Shown: positions 41,659 through 50,158, counted from the first letter of the stretch. The stretch: 64,000 bases of DNA from RGIG4097 sp045613765 (GCA_045613765.1 JAZLBO010000016.1:51011-115010); one strand, 5' to 3'. Notes: generated by a model not told the origin, from the sequence alone. Program-made: numbers and translations.

Positions 41659-42366
41659 ATGTTGAAAGATTTGATCAAAAAAATACTGAAATTATTTGGA
41701 ATTGGTGCATCTAATACAGTGGATTACATATCTTTAGGGGAAAGTTTGCCCACACCATTGACCCCTGAAGAAGAACAAGAAGTGGTTTCGAAGATGTTGG
41801 CAGGTGATGAAAATGCAAGACTAACACTCATTGAAAGGAATTTGCGTCTTGTTGTGTATATTGCCAAGAAGTTTGACAATACAAGGGTTGAACTTGATGA
41901 CTTGGTGTCAATCGGCACGATAGGGCTTATAAAGTCAATATCAGGCTTTGATCCAACCAAGAATATAAAACTTGCCACTTTTGCATCTCGCTGCATTGAA
42001 AATGAAATTTTGATGCATTTAAGAAAGACAAGTAGGATGAAGGTTGAAGTTTCGCTTTACGAGCCATTGAACGTTGACTTTGAAGGTAACGTGTTGATGC
42101 TCAGTGATGTTCTTGGCAGTGACCCTGATGAGATTTATCACGGCATTGAAGAACAAGACGAAAAGGATATGTTGCTTGAAACGTTTTCTAAACTTGGAAA
42201 ACGTGATAGAGAAATAGTTGAAAAGCGTTTTGGACTTGGTGGACAAGAAGAAATGACACAGAAGGAAATTGCCGATATGATGGGGATTTCGCAGTCATAT
42301 ATATCTCGTCTTGAAAAGAAGATTTTGACACAACTTAAGAAGGAAATTTTGAAATTAGGCACATAA
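41659..42366 (+). CDS. sigE: RNA polymerase sigma-E (pro-sigma-E), early mother cell
   Basis: 235 residues from ATG 41659 (RBS ggaaaggg). N-terminal hydrophobic/basic pro-sequence (about 1-30, LKDLIKKILKLFGIG) matching the membrane-targeting propeptide cleaved by SpoIIGA, then region 2 (NLRLVVYIAKKFDNTRVELDDLVSIGTIGLIKSISGFDP) and region 4 (MTQKEIADMMGISQSYISRLEKKI). The spoIIGA-sigE pair is invariant in endospore formers. Confidence 0.96.
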   Translation: MLKDLIKKILKLFGIGASNTVDYISLGESLPTPLTPEEEQEVVSKMLAGDENARLTLIERNLRLVVYIAKKFDNTRVELDDLVSIGTIGLIKSISGFDPTKNIKLATFASRCIENEILMHLRKTSRMKVEVSLYEPLNVDFEGNVLMLSDVLGSDPDEIYHGIEEQDEKDMLLETFSKLGKRDREIVEKRFGLGGQEEMTQKEIADMMGISQSYISRLEKKILTQLKKEILKLGT

Positions 42367-42406
42367 CTATTCTAAAAATGCTCAAAATATAGAATAATAT
42401 CACTCT

Positions 42407-42431
42407 TTACATAGCAAATTTTGCTGTGTAA
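42407..42431 (+). promoter_or_regulatory. Hairpin abutting the sigG ribosome binding site
   Basis: An inverted repeat of 12-bp arms (TTACATAGCAAA/TTTGCTGTGTAA, one base between them) ends at 42431 and overlaps the start of the RBS aaggag (42430-42435). It may terminate sigE transcripts weakly or limit sigG translation before engulfment. Confidence 0.55.
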
Positions 42432-42442
42432 GGAGTTTTTTT

Positions 42443-43219
42443 ATGAATCGTGTATGTATCACAGGAATTGACACGTCAACTCTGCCAAAGTTGACAATCA
42501 AAGAATCAAATGAACTTCTCAAAAGAATTTCAGTGGGGGATAGCGAGGCACGAGAACTTTTTGTGAGAGCCAATATGCGCCTTGTTTTGTCAATCATTGG
42601 ACGGTTTCCAAGAGCCCAAGAAAATGCAGATGATATGTTTCAAGTGGGCATGGTTGGGCTTATCAAAGCACTCAACAATTTTGATTGTAATCTCGGTGTA
42701 TGCTTTTCAACCTATGCAGTGCCTATGATTATTGGCGAGATCAAGCGTTGTTTGAGAGATAGAAGTGGCATCAAAGTTTCAAGAAGTATGCGAGATACTG
42801 CCTATAAGGCATTGAAAGCAAGAGAAATGCTTGAAGAAAATAATCGCCAGCCTGAACTTGTTGAAATTGCAGAAGAAATAGGTGTTTCATTGAAGGAAGT
42901 TGCTTGTGCGCTTGATGCCGTCAGTGACACTATGTCATTTTATGACCCTGTTTTTGGTGATGACGATGGAGAAGGAATGTTGCTTCTTGACCAACTTGCA
43001 GACCAAAAAGAGAATAGTGAAAGATGGACGGAACACATTGCTTTGTCAGAAGCACTTAAATTAGTGCCAGAAAGAGAAATGAGTGTTGTTCGTATGCGAT
43101 ATTTTGAAGGAAAAACCCAAGTTGAAATAAGTCAAATTACAGGAATAAGCCAAGCACAAGTAAGCAGACTTGAAAAGTCTGCCATAAGCAAGTTGAAAAA
43201 GTGTTTGTCAAACGATTGA
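42443..43219 (+). CDS. sigG: RNA polymerase sigma-G, late forespore
   Basis: 258 residues. Begins MNRVCITGIDTSTLPKLT, the typical sigma-G start; region 2 FVRANMRLVLSIIGRFPRAQENADDMFQVGMVGLIKALNNFD, SRSMRDTAYKALKAREML (region 3) and TQVEISQITGISQAQVSRLEKSAI (region 4). The order spoIIGA-sigE-sigG is canonical. Confidence 0.97.
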   Translation: MNRVCITGIDTSTLPKLTIKESNELLKRISVGDSEARELFVRANMRLVLSIIGRFPRAQENADDMFQVGMVGLIKALNNFDCNLGVCFSTYAVPMIIGEIKRCLRDRSGIKVSRSMRDTAYKALKAREMLEENNRQPELVEIAEEIGVSLKEVACALDAVSDTMSFYDPVFGDDDGEGMLLLDQLADQKENSERWTEHIALSEALKLVPEREMSVVRMRYFEGKTQVEISQITGISQAQVSRLEKSAISKLKKCLSND

Positions 43220-43504
43220 TCAGTTGTCTATATTGTCTTCAACTGAACAAACACCGGTGCAACCGATAAGTTCAACCAAAATAACGTCGCTGCCGATCTT
43301 TATTATGTTGTTCCACGGGATAAAGATGTTGTCATTGTTGGTAAAAGACTTAAAGAAATTCTTTTTCCCGGGGACGACAAGCCCCATAATACGCCCTGAT
43401 GCAGTGAAAACCATGTCACAGACGTGACCAAGTTCTTTGCCGTCTGCCATATTGATTACACGGCGTGACGCTATTTCTTGAAAAGAGTATTGCTTGTTGT
43501 TCAT
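43220..43504 (-). CDS. YlmC/YmxH-family sporulation protein (PRC barrel)
   Basis: 94 residues from ATG 43504. PRC-barrel domain: SFQEIASRRVINMADGKELGHVCDMVFTASGRIMGLVVPG and NIFIPWNNIIKIGSDVILVEL. The family is conserved in endospore formers near sigG (ylmA-ylmC position) and is assigned to sporulation, with molecular function unknown. It ends convergently at the sigG stop codon. Confidence 0.85.
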   Translation of the reverse strand: MNNKQYSFQEIASRRVINMADGKELGHVCDMVFTASGRIMGLVVPGKKNFFKSFTNNDNIFIPWNNIIKIGSDVILVELIGCTGVCSVEDNIDN

Positions 43505-43565
43505 ACCAAAACTTATGAATATGACTGTCGGCAATATACTAAATATTGTTTTTTTTCGATAAATC

Positions 43566-43594
43566 TTTACAAACTGCCCAATATGTTGTATAAT
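43566..43594 (+). promoter_or_regulatory. nrdR promoter
   Basis: -35 TTTACA (43566-43571), 17-nt spacer, -10 TATAAT (43589-43594). Confidence 0.85.
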
Positions 43595-43624
43595 CGTAGA
43601 GAATAATATACAAGGTGATGCAGT

Positions 43625-44113
43625 ATGAAATGTATTTATTGTGGATGTTTGGACAGTAAAGTTGTTGACAGCAGACAAAATGAAGACGGCACTTCAATCC
43701 GTCGTCGCAGAGAGTGTATTGGTTGTGGAAAAAGATTTACAACTTATGAAACAATCGAAAATACACCCGTTTTGGTTGTAAAAAAAGACGGTAGCCGTCA
43801 AATTTTTGACATCAACAAGGTCAAGTTGGGCATTATGAAGGCTTGCGAAAAGCGTCCCATCTCAATGACTGCAATCGACAGACTTCTCACAGATATTCAA
43901 CGTAAAATTCTCAACAGTCTTGAACAAGAAATTCCTTCAACCCAAATTGGCGAGTTGGTTATGGAAGGGCTCAAGGACGTTGATGACGTTGCATACGTAA
44001 GATACGCATCTGTCCACCGTCAATTTAAGGACATCAATACATTGCTCAACGAGATTGAAGAACTTGTCAAACTCAAGGATTCACTTGCATCATACGAGCA
44101 AAAGAAAAAGTAA
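43625..44113 (+). CDS. nrdR: Ribonucleotide reductase repressor NrdR
   Basis: 162 residues. Zinc ribbon CIYCG...CIGCGKRF (Cys3, Cys6, Cys31, Cys34) followed by an ATP-cone (about 47-140; PVLVVKKDGSRQIFDINKVKLGIMKACEKRPIS). Represses nrd operons in response to dATP/ATP. RBS aaggtgatg. A housekeeping gene standing among sporulation sigma genes. Confidence 0.97.
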   Translation: MKCIYCGCLDSKVVDSRQNEDGTSIRRRRECIGCGKRFTTYETIENTPVLVVKKDGSRQIFDINKVKLGIMKACEKRPISMTAIDRLLTDIQRKILNSLEQEIPSTQIGELVMEGLKDVDDVAYVRYASVHRQFKDINTLLNEIEELVKLKDSLASYEQKKK

Positions 44114-44117
44114 CCTA

Positions 44118-44147
44118 AAACCCGACTTTGTCGGGTTTATTTTTTTG
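44118..44147 (+). terminator. nrdR terminator
   Basis: Stem AAACCCGAC-TTT-GTCGGGTTT followed by a T-rich stretch. Confidence 0.85.
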
Positions 44148-44286
44148 CTTATTTTGATATAGTATTTTTTTGAGAAATTTTCATCACAATTTTGCTGTGT
44201 AGAAATTGAAAAATATATTGGTTTTTTGGCAAAATTTGTCAAAGGTTGCCACCCTAAAACATATAGTGTACAACATTGGGGGTTAT

Positions 44287-44982
44287 ATGGCGATCGAGGC
44301 TTTGATTTCACTGCTGAAAAATCTATTTATTTTTTCTTCCTACGTCATGGAAAAAAGTTCTTTTCCTATGCCTCTCACAAAGGAGAAGGAAAAGTATTAT
44401 CTTGACAAGGCAGAAAATGGAGATGAAAATGCAAAAGAGATACTTATAAAGCATAATCTGCGATTGGTTGCTCACGTTGCCAAGAAGTATGCGAATTATG
44501 GCGACAATGATGAACTAATTTCGGTTGGATCTATTGGGCTTATCAAAGCAGTGTCCACATATCGGCAAAATAAGGGCACCGGGCTTGCCACTTATGCATC
44601 AAGATGCATAGAGAATGAGATATTGATGACTTTACGTGCAACAAAAAAGCACAAAAACAACGTGTCATTATACGAGCCTATTGGCGTTGATAAGGACGGA
44701 AACGAGTTGACGGTCATAGATATGATTGCCGACGACAAAGACGTGATAGAGGACGTTGAGCGTGGTATTTTGATGGATCGACTTAAAGAAATCACAAAAC
44801 AATGTCTTGATGAGCGAGAATACGACATTATTAAGCATAGATATGGGCTTGAAGGCAATGGCGCATTGACTCAGCGAGAAGTTGCCACTATGTTTGGGAT
44901 TTCAAGGAGTTATATCAGTCGCATTGAAAAGAAAGCACTTGAAAAGATACGAGAGCACGTGTCAAGGGAGGAACTCTATTGA
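44287..44982 (+). CDS. sigK: RNA polymerase sigma-K, late mother cell (intact gene)
   Basis: 231 residues from ATG 44287. The N-terminus EALISLLKNLFIFSSYVMEKSSFPMPLTKEKEKYYL fits the pro-sigma-K hydrophobic propeptide and the conserved FPxPL. Region 2 NLRLVAHVAKKYANYGDNDELISVGSIGLIKAVSTY and region 4 LTQREVATMFGISRSYISRIEKKALEKI are typical. The coding sequence is continuous, so there is no skin-type excision element. A sigma-E-like -10 (CATATAGT) lies upstream. It is expected to be processed by the SpoIVB-triggered SpoIVFB pathway (spoIVF not in window). Confidence 0.95.
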   Translation: MAIEALISLLKNLFIFSSYVMEKSSFPMPLTKEKEKYYLDKAENGDENAKEILIKHNLRLVAHVAKKYANYGDNDELISVGSIGLIKAVSTYRQNKGTGLATYASRCIENEILMTLRATKKHKNNVSLYEPIGVDKDGNELTVIDMIADDKDVIEDVERGILMDRLKEITKQCLDEREYDIIKHRYGLEGNGALTQREVATMFGISRSYISRIEKKALEKIREHVSREELY

Positions 44983-45029
44983 TATTTAGTTCTTGTAAAT
45001 TTTGATTTCATCAAAAATGTCAGAATATC

Positions 45030-45058
45030 TTGACAAAATCGACTTTCCGTGATACTTT
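45030..45058 (+). promoter_or_regulatory. Promoter of the FAD-dependent dehydrogenase gene
   Basis: -35 TTGACA (45030-45035), 17-nt spacer, -10 TACTTT (45053-45058). Confidence 0.65.
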
Positions 45059-45090
45059 CACATAGGTCATAAAACACTTGAGAGGTAATT

Positions 45091-46488
45091 ATGAAAAACA
45101 AATATGACGTTTGTATAGTCGGCGCAGGCCCTTCAGGAATTTTTACGGCAATCGAACTTGTCCGTCTTGGCAGTACAAAAAAGATTGTTATTCTTGAAAA
45201 AGGTCAGCCTGTAGAAAAGAGAAGATGTCCCAAGGATAAGACAGGCGCATGCGTTCAATGCAAGCCTTACTGTCATATTACAACCGGCTTTTCTGGAGCA
45301 GGTGCATTTTCTGACGGGAAATTGTCATTGTCACAAGAAGTAGGTGGCGCATTGCCCGATCTTATTGGCAAGGATTTTGCCCAAGAACTCATTGACTATA
45401 CCGACAAGATTTATCTTGAATTTGGCGCAGATGAGCATATCGAAGGCATTGGCAACGAAGACAAGGTAAAAGAAATCCGTAAAAAAGCCATCAAAGCAGG
45501 CTTGAAACTTGTTGATTGTCCCATCCGTCACATGGGCACAGAAAAGGCACAACAAATCTATTACGGACTTGAACAATACCTTCTCAACAATGGCGTGGAA
45601 ATGTATTTTGGCGCAGAGTGTGACAATATTATCCTTGAAGATGACGTATGCCGTGGCGTATACGTGACCATTGATGGCGAAAGACAAGCAGTCTATGCCG
45701 ACAAAACTATCATTGCAACAGGCAGACGTGGTGCAGAGTGGCTTGAAAAGATGTGTGCAGAGCACAATATCGCCCACGCTCCCGGTGTTGTTGACATTGG
45801 TGTTAGAGTTGAAGTGCGCAATGAAATTATGGAAGAAGTCAATGAAGTGCTTTATGAAAGTAAACTCATAGGCTATCCTGCACCCTTCAAAAATAAAGTC
45901 CGTATTTTCTGCCAAAATCCCGGTGGATTTGTTTCTCAAGAAAACTATGACAATGCACTTGCAGTCGTCAACGGACACAGTTATAAAGAACTCAAGAGTC
46001 AAAATACCAACCTTGCAATACTTTGCTCACACTCATTTACAGAGCCTTTCAAGCAACCTATTGAATATGCAATCAAGATTGGCGAATTGACAAATATGCT
46101 TGGCGCAGGCAAGATTCTTGTTCAAAGATATGGCGATATTTTGGCAGGCAAACGCACATGGCCTAAAGAACTTGACTTTTCAAACGTCAAGCCCACGTTG
46201 AAAGATGCTGTTGCAGGGGATATCACTGCAGCAATGCCGTATAGAAGCCTTACAAACATCCTTGGATTTATCCAAGCAGTTGACCAAGTTGTTCCCGGAT
46301 TTGCAGGATATGAAACTCTCTTGTATTCGCCTGAATTAAAGTTCTATTCCAATAGAATTAAGATGGATAGTTTATTAAATACTTCAATTGCAGGTCTTCA
46401 TTGCCTTGGCGATTCAAGTGGTTGGACAAGAGGTCTTATGATGGCATCAATCATGGGTGTCCTTATGGCAAGACAACTTGAAAAATAA
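45091..46488 (+). CDS. FAD-dependent dehydrogenase, COG2509 family
   Basis: 465 residues. N-terminal dinucleotide-binding motif VCIVGAGPSGIFTAIEL (about 7-23), then a cysteine-bearing segment CPKDKTGACVQCKPYC typical of this family, TGFSGAGAFSDGKLSLS, and a C-terminal second FAD contact SIAGLHCLGDSSGWTRGLMMASIMGVLMA. Cytosolic flavoprotein, physiological substrate unknown. RBS gagagg. Confidence 0.9.
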   Translation: MKNKYDVCIVGAGPSGIFTAIELVRLGSTKKIVILEKGQPVEKRRCPKDKTGACVQCKPYCHITTGFSGAGAFSDGKLSLSQEVGGALPDLIGKDFAQELIDYTDKIYLEFGADEHIEGIGNEDKVKEIRKKAIKAGLKLVDCPIRHMGTEKAQQIYYGLEQYLLNNGVEMYFGAECDNIILEDDVCRGVYVTIDGERQAVYADKTIIATGRRGAEWLEKMCAEHNIAHAPGVVDIGVRVEVRNEIMEEVNEVLYESKLIGYPAPFKNKVRIFCQNPGGFVSQENYDNALAVVNGHSYKELKSQNTNLAILCSHSFTEPFKQPIEYAIKIGELTNMLGAGKILVQRYGDILAGKRTWPKELDFSNVKPTLKDAVAGDITAAMPYRSLTNILGFIQAVDQVVPGFAGYETLLYSPELKFYSNRIKMDSLLNTSIAGLHCLGDSSGWTRGLMMASIMGVLMARQLEK

Positions 46489-46508
46489 ATTTGAATTTGC
46501 AAATAAAC

Positions 46509-46535
46509 GCCCCACATAGTGTGGGGCTTTTTTTA
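46509..46535 (+). terminator. Terminator after the FAD dehydrogenase gene
   Basis: Stem GCCCCACA-TAG-TGTGGGGC plus T7. Confidence 0.92.
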
Positions 46536-46607
46536 TGATTGATTTGGGTTTTTATTGACAAAAAGCACTTTCCAAAAATTATCTAAATAATATGTCCACA
46601 ATAATTC

Positions 46608-46614
46608 CATACTA
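46608..46614 (+). promoter_or_regulatory. spoIVB forespore-type -10 element (CATACTA)
   Basis: CATACTA is the consensus -10 of sigma-G/sigma-F promoters. It ends 5 nt before ATG 46620; the -35 is poorly defined (TAATAT region). Confidence 0.65.
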
Positions 46615-46619
46615 ATGCT

Positions 46620-47672
46620 ATGAGAAAAAATAAATTGGCTATATTTTCCGTGATCTTGTTTTGCCTTGTTGTAGGCGCAACTTTTTGTTGTGGCGAAAAT
46701 ATGGTGGCAGATGCACAGGGGAGTTATGTATATTTGGGTGGTTATCCCATAGGGATAAGTGCAACTGCAAATGGACTTATTGTGGTAGAAGTGACAGACG
46801 TTCAAACTGAAAATGGCGTGGTAAAACCACTTGAAAATAAGGGCGTAGTAAAAGGGGATATCCTACAAGATATCAACGGTGTGCCCCTTTCAAACATTTA
46901 CCTTTTGAAGAAGGTTTTAGACAATAGTGATGGGGAAGTGACTTTGACTGTTCGCCACAAAAATGGTGTACTTGAAAAAGTGACAACCACCCCTGCTGTT
47001 TGTAAGACAAACGAGAAAAAACTTGGTGTAATCTTGAAAGAAGATGTCAGTGGAATAGGCACGGTGACCTTTGTCACTCTTGACAAGAGATTTGGCGCAC
47101 TTGGGCACTATATCCTTGATAGTGAAAGTGGATTGTGTCAACAACTCAACACGGGCAAAATCTTCAATACAAGCATAAATAACGTTGTCCGTGGGCAAAA
47201 TGGCAAAGCAGGTGGGCTTGTTGCATCATTGAACAAAACATCTGCGCCAATAGGGGAAATAGAAAGGAATACGAATATTGGCATATATGGTAGGTACAAT
47301 GTCACACCCTACGGGCAACTGATTGAAGTTGCACAAAAGGGGTGTGCAACCATTGGAAAAGCACAAATTTATACAACGGTAGATGGAAATAAGCCACAAT
47401 TTTACGATATAGAAATAGTGAAAGTGGTCGAGCAATCGACACCCAAAGAAAAAGGGCTTGTGATACACGTTTGTGATGAAAAACTTATTGAAAAAACAGG
47501 TGGAATTGTGCAAGGTATGAGTGGTAGCCCGATAATTCAAAATGGAAAACTTGTTGGTGCAGTCACCCACGTCTTCATTGATGATGCAACTCGTGGATAT
47601 GGTGTGCACGCTCGATTTATGTATCAAATGGCAACAGAAAACATAGGGTTTCAACAACAAAAAGTCGCATAG
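46620..47672 (+). CDS. spoIVB: SpoIVB serine peptidase
   Basis: 350 residues. N-terminal membrane anchor (about 6-28), PDZ domain (about 38-125) and a SpoIVB S55 peptidase domain. Predicted triad His163 (FGALGH), Asp286 and Ser301 (VQGMSGSP), with the same 15-residue Asp-Ser spacing as in Bacillus. Secreted from the forespore to trigger sigma-K activation. Forespore-type -10 and no RBS. Confidence 0.95.
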   Translation: MRKNKLAIFSVILFCLVVGATFCCGENMVADAQGSYVYLGGYPIGISATANGLIVVEVTDVQTENGVVKPLENKGVVKGDILQDINGVPLSNIYLLKKVLDNSDGEVTLTVRHKNGVLEKVTTTPAVCKTNEKKLGVILKEDVSGIGTVTFVTLDKRFGALGHYILDSESGLCQQLNTGKIFNTSINNVVRGQNGKAGGLVASLNKTSAPIGEIERNTNIGIYGRYNVTPYGQLIEVAQKGCATIGKAQIYTTVDGNKPQFYDIEIVKVVEQSTPKEKGLVIHVCDEKLIEKTGGIVQGMSGSPIIQNGKLVGAVTHVFIDDATRGYGVHARFMYQMATENIGFQQQKVA

Positions 47673-47694
47673 TTTTCATGAATATTTTATAAGT

Positions 47695-47730
47695 AAAAGG
47701 ACGCAGAAAATCTGCGCCTTTTACTTTTTT
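47695..47730. terminator. Bidirectional terminator
   Basis: Stem AAAAGGaCGCAGA-AAA-TCTGCGcCTTTT flanked by T-run, between convergent spoIVB and the Spo0A-C-like gene. Confidence 0.85.
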
Positions 47731-47765
47731 TGGCTTGGAAATTTATTAAAATCGATATTCTAAAC

Positions 47766-48110
47766 CTATGTTTTCATTGCAAGGCGTTCAAGGGCTGTCA
47801 ACAAAAACTGCTTGTTAGTGGGCTTGCCTTTGTCTTCGTCAAGGGTTTCGCCAAACTCTCTATACAGTATGTCAACATTGCCACGCAGCCAAGCAGATGA
47901 TATGGCATTTTGAATATCCTTTTCAATGCTTGCAGTGCTGACACCAAACTTTTTTGACAGCTCAACATAGCCAAAATATTTCAGTGGCATCACTTTTGTG
48001 CCGTTTTGAGCATACTCAATTAGAGATGCCAACAAATGATAACCTTTTAGGTTGGGTTGAAAGCCCATCTCAAGCAAATATTTTTTGATTTTCACTTCGT
48101 CTTTTTCCAT
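47766..48110 (-). CDS. Stand-alone Spo0A C-terminal DNA-binding domain (no receiver domain)
   Basis: 114 residues, entirely the Spo0A effector domain: KYLLEMGFQPNLKGYHLLASLI (cf. [20 protein letters not shown]), SKKFGVSTASIEKDIQNAISSAWLRGNVDILYREFG and KGKPTNKQFL. The aspartate-phosphorylated receiver and linker are missing and no remnant is seen upstream. Several recognition-helix arginines of Spo0A (SRVERAIRHA) are replaced (SIEKDIQNA), so DNA specificity probably differs. It sits next to spoIVB, the normal locus of full-length spo0A. No RBS; TATTAT lies 6 nt before ATG 48110. Confidence 0.88.
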   Translation of the reverse strand: MEKDEVKIKKYLLEMGFQPNLKGYHLLASLIEYAQNGTKVMPLKYFGYVELSKKFGVSTASIEKDIQNAISSAWLRGNVDILYREFGETLDEDKGKPTNKQFLLTALERLAMKT

Positions 48111-48116
48111 GTGTTG

Positions 48117-48122
48117 ATAATA
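48117..48122 (-). promoter_or_regulatory. -10-like box of the Spo0A-C-like gene
   Basis: TATTAT (minus 48122-48117), then CAACAC and ATG 48110. No convincing -35, so an activator or alternative sigma factor may be needed. Confidence 0.45.
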
Positions 48123-48190
48123 TCATTTTTCAAAGTGTAGAAAAGTAGAATTTTTGTCATAACTGATAGGAAAAACAAGTATTATTTGGT

Positions 48191-48775
48191 ATGCGAGCAG
48201 TGAAAAGCAGATGGGTGTATATGATAAAAGACTTCTTGAATTTGCACAAGAAGTCCGTTTTGTGCTTTTCATTGCTATTTTTCATTGGAATTATTGTTGG
48301 AATTGTGTCTGCCGTAAATGCAGTCGGTGGCGAGTTTGAAAAAATATTGCAGAAAGATATGACCTTTGGAGCAGTCAAGGTATTCTTTTACTCTGCATTG
48401 TTTTTGTTGGTTGGATATTTTGTTGTGGCAGTGGCATCTTGTGTCAAAGGCACGTCATTTCTTGCAGTTTTGCCATTTATAGTCCTTGGATTTATGTTTG
48501 GCAAATACATTTGTATTCTTGTGGCAGTGTATGGTGGCACGGGGATTATGAATTTGATTTTTGTATATTTGCCATTTTACTTGTTGACGTTTTGTCTATT
48601 GCTTGTGGGTGGATCTGTTGCACTGCGACAGTGCAATATGTGTGCGAGCAGTGATGCACTTTTGCGCCCGTCAATATCCACACTTTTGAAGGTTTTTGCC
48701 ATAAATATACTTGCAAATTTCATTATATTTTTGCTCATTGGCAGTTTGACAAAAGTCATTGTTGTTGTGGTTTGA
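48191..48775 (+). CDS. Multi-pass membrane protein, possibly SpoIIM-like
   Basis: 194 residues, about five to six membrane helices (around 25-48, 65-90, 95-118, 124-145, 165-190) with a short N-terminal hydrophilic stretch. Topology and size resemble SpoIIM, which works with SpoIID/SpoIIP in engulfment, and the sporulation neighbours fit, but I see no diagnostic motif. Two starts are possible: ATG 48191 (no RBS, TATTAT box 5 nt upstream) or ATG 48221 (weak RBS gatgggtg). Confidence 0.5.
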   Translation: MRAVKSRWVYMIKDFLNLHKKSVLCFSLLFFIGIIVGIVSAVNAVGGEFEKILQKDMTFGAVKVFFYSALFLLVGYFVVAVASCVKGTSFLAVLPFIVLGFMFGKYICILVAVYGGTGIMNLIFVYLPFYLLTFCLLLVGGSVALRQCNMCASSDALLRPSISTLLKVFAINILANFIIFLLIGSLTKVIVVVV

Positions 48776-48817
48776 ATAATAAATTTCTCCTTGCACAAAA
48801 TACACGAGAGGTGCAAT

Positions 48818-50053
48818 ATGAAAACACAAAATCGACTTAATTTGAATTGCAGATTTTTCAAAAATAATAACAAAAATCCCCATCAAAATTTAATCAAAAT
48901 CACGTTGGTTTGCGCAATGATACTTGTATTTTGCGCAGTGATTTTTGTCAATGTTTTACCTATAGGTAAAAATATCGCTTGTGCAGATGAAATTTCAGTG
49001 TCTGGTAAGGCTTGTTATCTTGTTGACACAGTCACAGGGACAGAGATGTATCAAAAGGATGCAGACAAAAGATTGCCCATTGCAAGTATGGTCAAAATTA
49101 TGACATCACTTATTGCTTTTGAAGCAGTAGAAAGAGGGGATCTTTCCCTTGATGAAATGGTGTCAGTTAGCGAGGAATCTGCCAGTATGGGTGGATCACA
49201 AGTTTTTCTTGATGCAGGAAAGAAATATAAGGCAAGAGAATTGCTGAAATCCATTGTTGTTGCATCTGCAAATGACAGTTGTGTGGCTATTGCAGAAAGG
49301 TTGTCGGGCAGTGTTGACGGTTTTGTAAATGATATGAACAAAAGAGCCAAGGAACTTGGTATGACAAACACTCATTTTGCAAACTGCACAGGTTTGCCTG
49401 CTCCGGAAAACTATTCAAGCGCAAAAGACGTTTCAATTATGTTTAGACAACTGATAAAGCACCCTGTATATTTCCAATTTGCAGGAATATGGCTTGAAGA
49501 TTTTGTTCATCCAGATGGCCGTACAACGTCAATGACAAACACCAACAAACTTGTCAAGTTTTATGACGGTTGTGACGGTGGCAAAACAGGGTTTACAAGC
49601 GAGGCAAAATTCTGCTTGTCTGCAACGGCAGAGCGCAATGGTTTGCGAGTGGTGGCAGTTGTCATTGGTGCAGATAGTTCAAAGGAAAGATTTAGCGCAG
49701 TGAGCAACCTATTTGGCTACGCATTTTCAAACTACACATCAACGGTTATTCAACCCAAAGGACAAGATATTGAAAACTCTATAAGAGTTGTTGGTGGCAA
49801 GGAAAAGACAATATCCATTGCAATGCAGGAAGATGTCAAAACACTTGTAAAAAGGGGAGATGACGGCGAGTATGAATTGCACTACAAATTGCCCGACAAA
49901 GTCAAAGCACCCATCAAGGTTGGGGATGAAGTTGGCAAGGCGTACTTGACAAGAAACGGCGAAGTTGTAAAAGAATATTCTGTCGTATGCAACAAGGATG
50001 TTGAAAAGGGCAATTTCTTTGACCTTTTGAAAGGTCTTGGCGAAAAGTGGTAA
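48818..50053 (+). CDS. dacF: D-alanyl-D-alanine carboxypeptidase (DacF type)
   Basis: 411 residues from ATG 48818 (RBS gagaggtg). Signal anchor (about 30-55), S11 peptidase domain with SMVK (SxxK), SAND (SxN) and KTG in CDGGKTGFT, and a C-terminal beta domain ending near a short amphipathic helix. Removes terminal D-Ala from peptidoglycan stems; DacF acts in the forespore in Bacillus, which fits the location. A terminator follows. Confidence 0.92.
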   Translation: MKTQNRLNLNCRFFKNNNKNPHQNLIKITLVCAMILVFCAVIFVNVLPIGKNIACADEISVSGKACYLVDTVTGTEMYQKDADKRLPIASMVKIMTSLIAFEAVERGDLSLDEMVSVSEESASMGGSQVFLDAGKKYKARELLKSIVVASANDSCVAIAERLSGSVDGFVNDMNKRAKELGMTNTHFANCTGLPAPENYSSAKDVSIMFRQLIKHPVYFQFAGIWLEDFVHPDGRTTSMTNTNKLVKFYDGCDGGKTGFTSEAKFCLSATAERNGLRVVAVVIGADSSKERFSAVSNLFGYAFSNYTSTVIQPKGQDIENSIRVVGGKEKTISIAMQEDVKTLVKRGDDGEYELHYKLPDKVKAPIKVGDEVGKAYLTRNGEVVKEYSVVCNKDVEKGNFFDLLKGLGEKW

Positions 50054-50080
50054 TATAGACTGAACGATATAATCAAATGT

Positions 50081-50120
50081 GCTCAAAGTGGGATATAATC
50101 CCCCTTTGGGCATTTTTATT
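50081..50120 (+). terminator. dacF terminator
   Basis: GCTCAAAG pairs with CTTTGGGC (50081-50088/50104-50111) with an inner GGG/CCC, followed by ATTTTTATTTT. The scpA -35 starts directly behind it. Confidence 0.75.
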
Positions 50121-50149
50121 TTGACTTTGTGAAAAAAGTGTGCTAAAAT
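50121..50149 (+). promoter_or_regulatory. scpAB promoter
   Basis: -35 TTGACT (50121-50126), 17-nt spacer, -10 TAAAAT (50144-50149). Confidence 0.82.
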
Positions 50150-50158
50150 ATCTCTACC

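Noticed and set aside
44287..44982. skin-type element interrupting sigK
   Set aside because: The sigK frame is continuous and ends normally; no recombinase is present.
45331..46002. 223-codon minus-strand frame opposite the FAD dehydrogenase
   Set aside because: It is the shadow of a well-conserved plus-strand gene and has cysteine-rich, non-protein-like composition.
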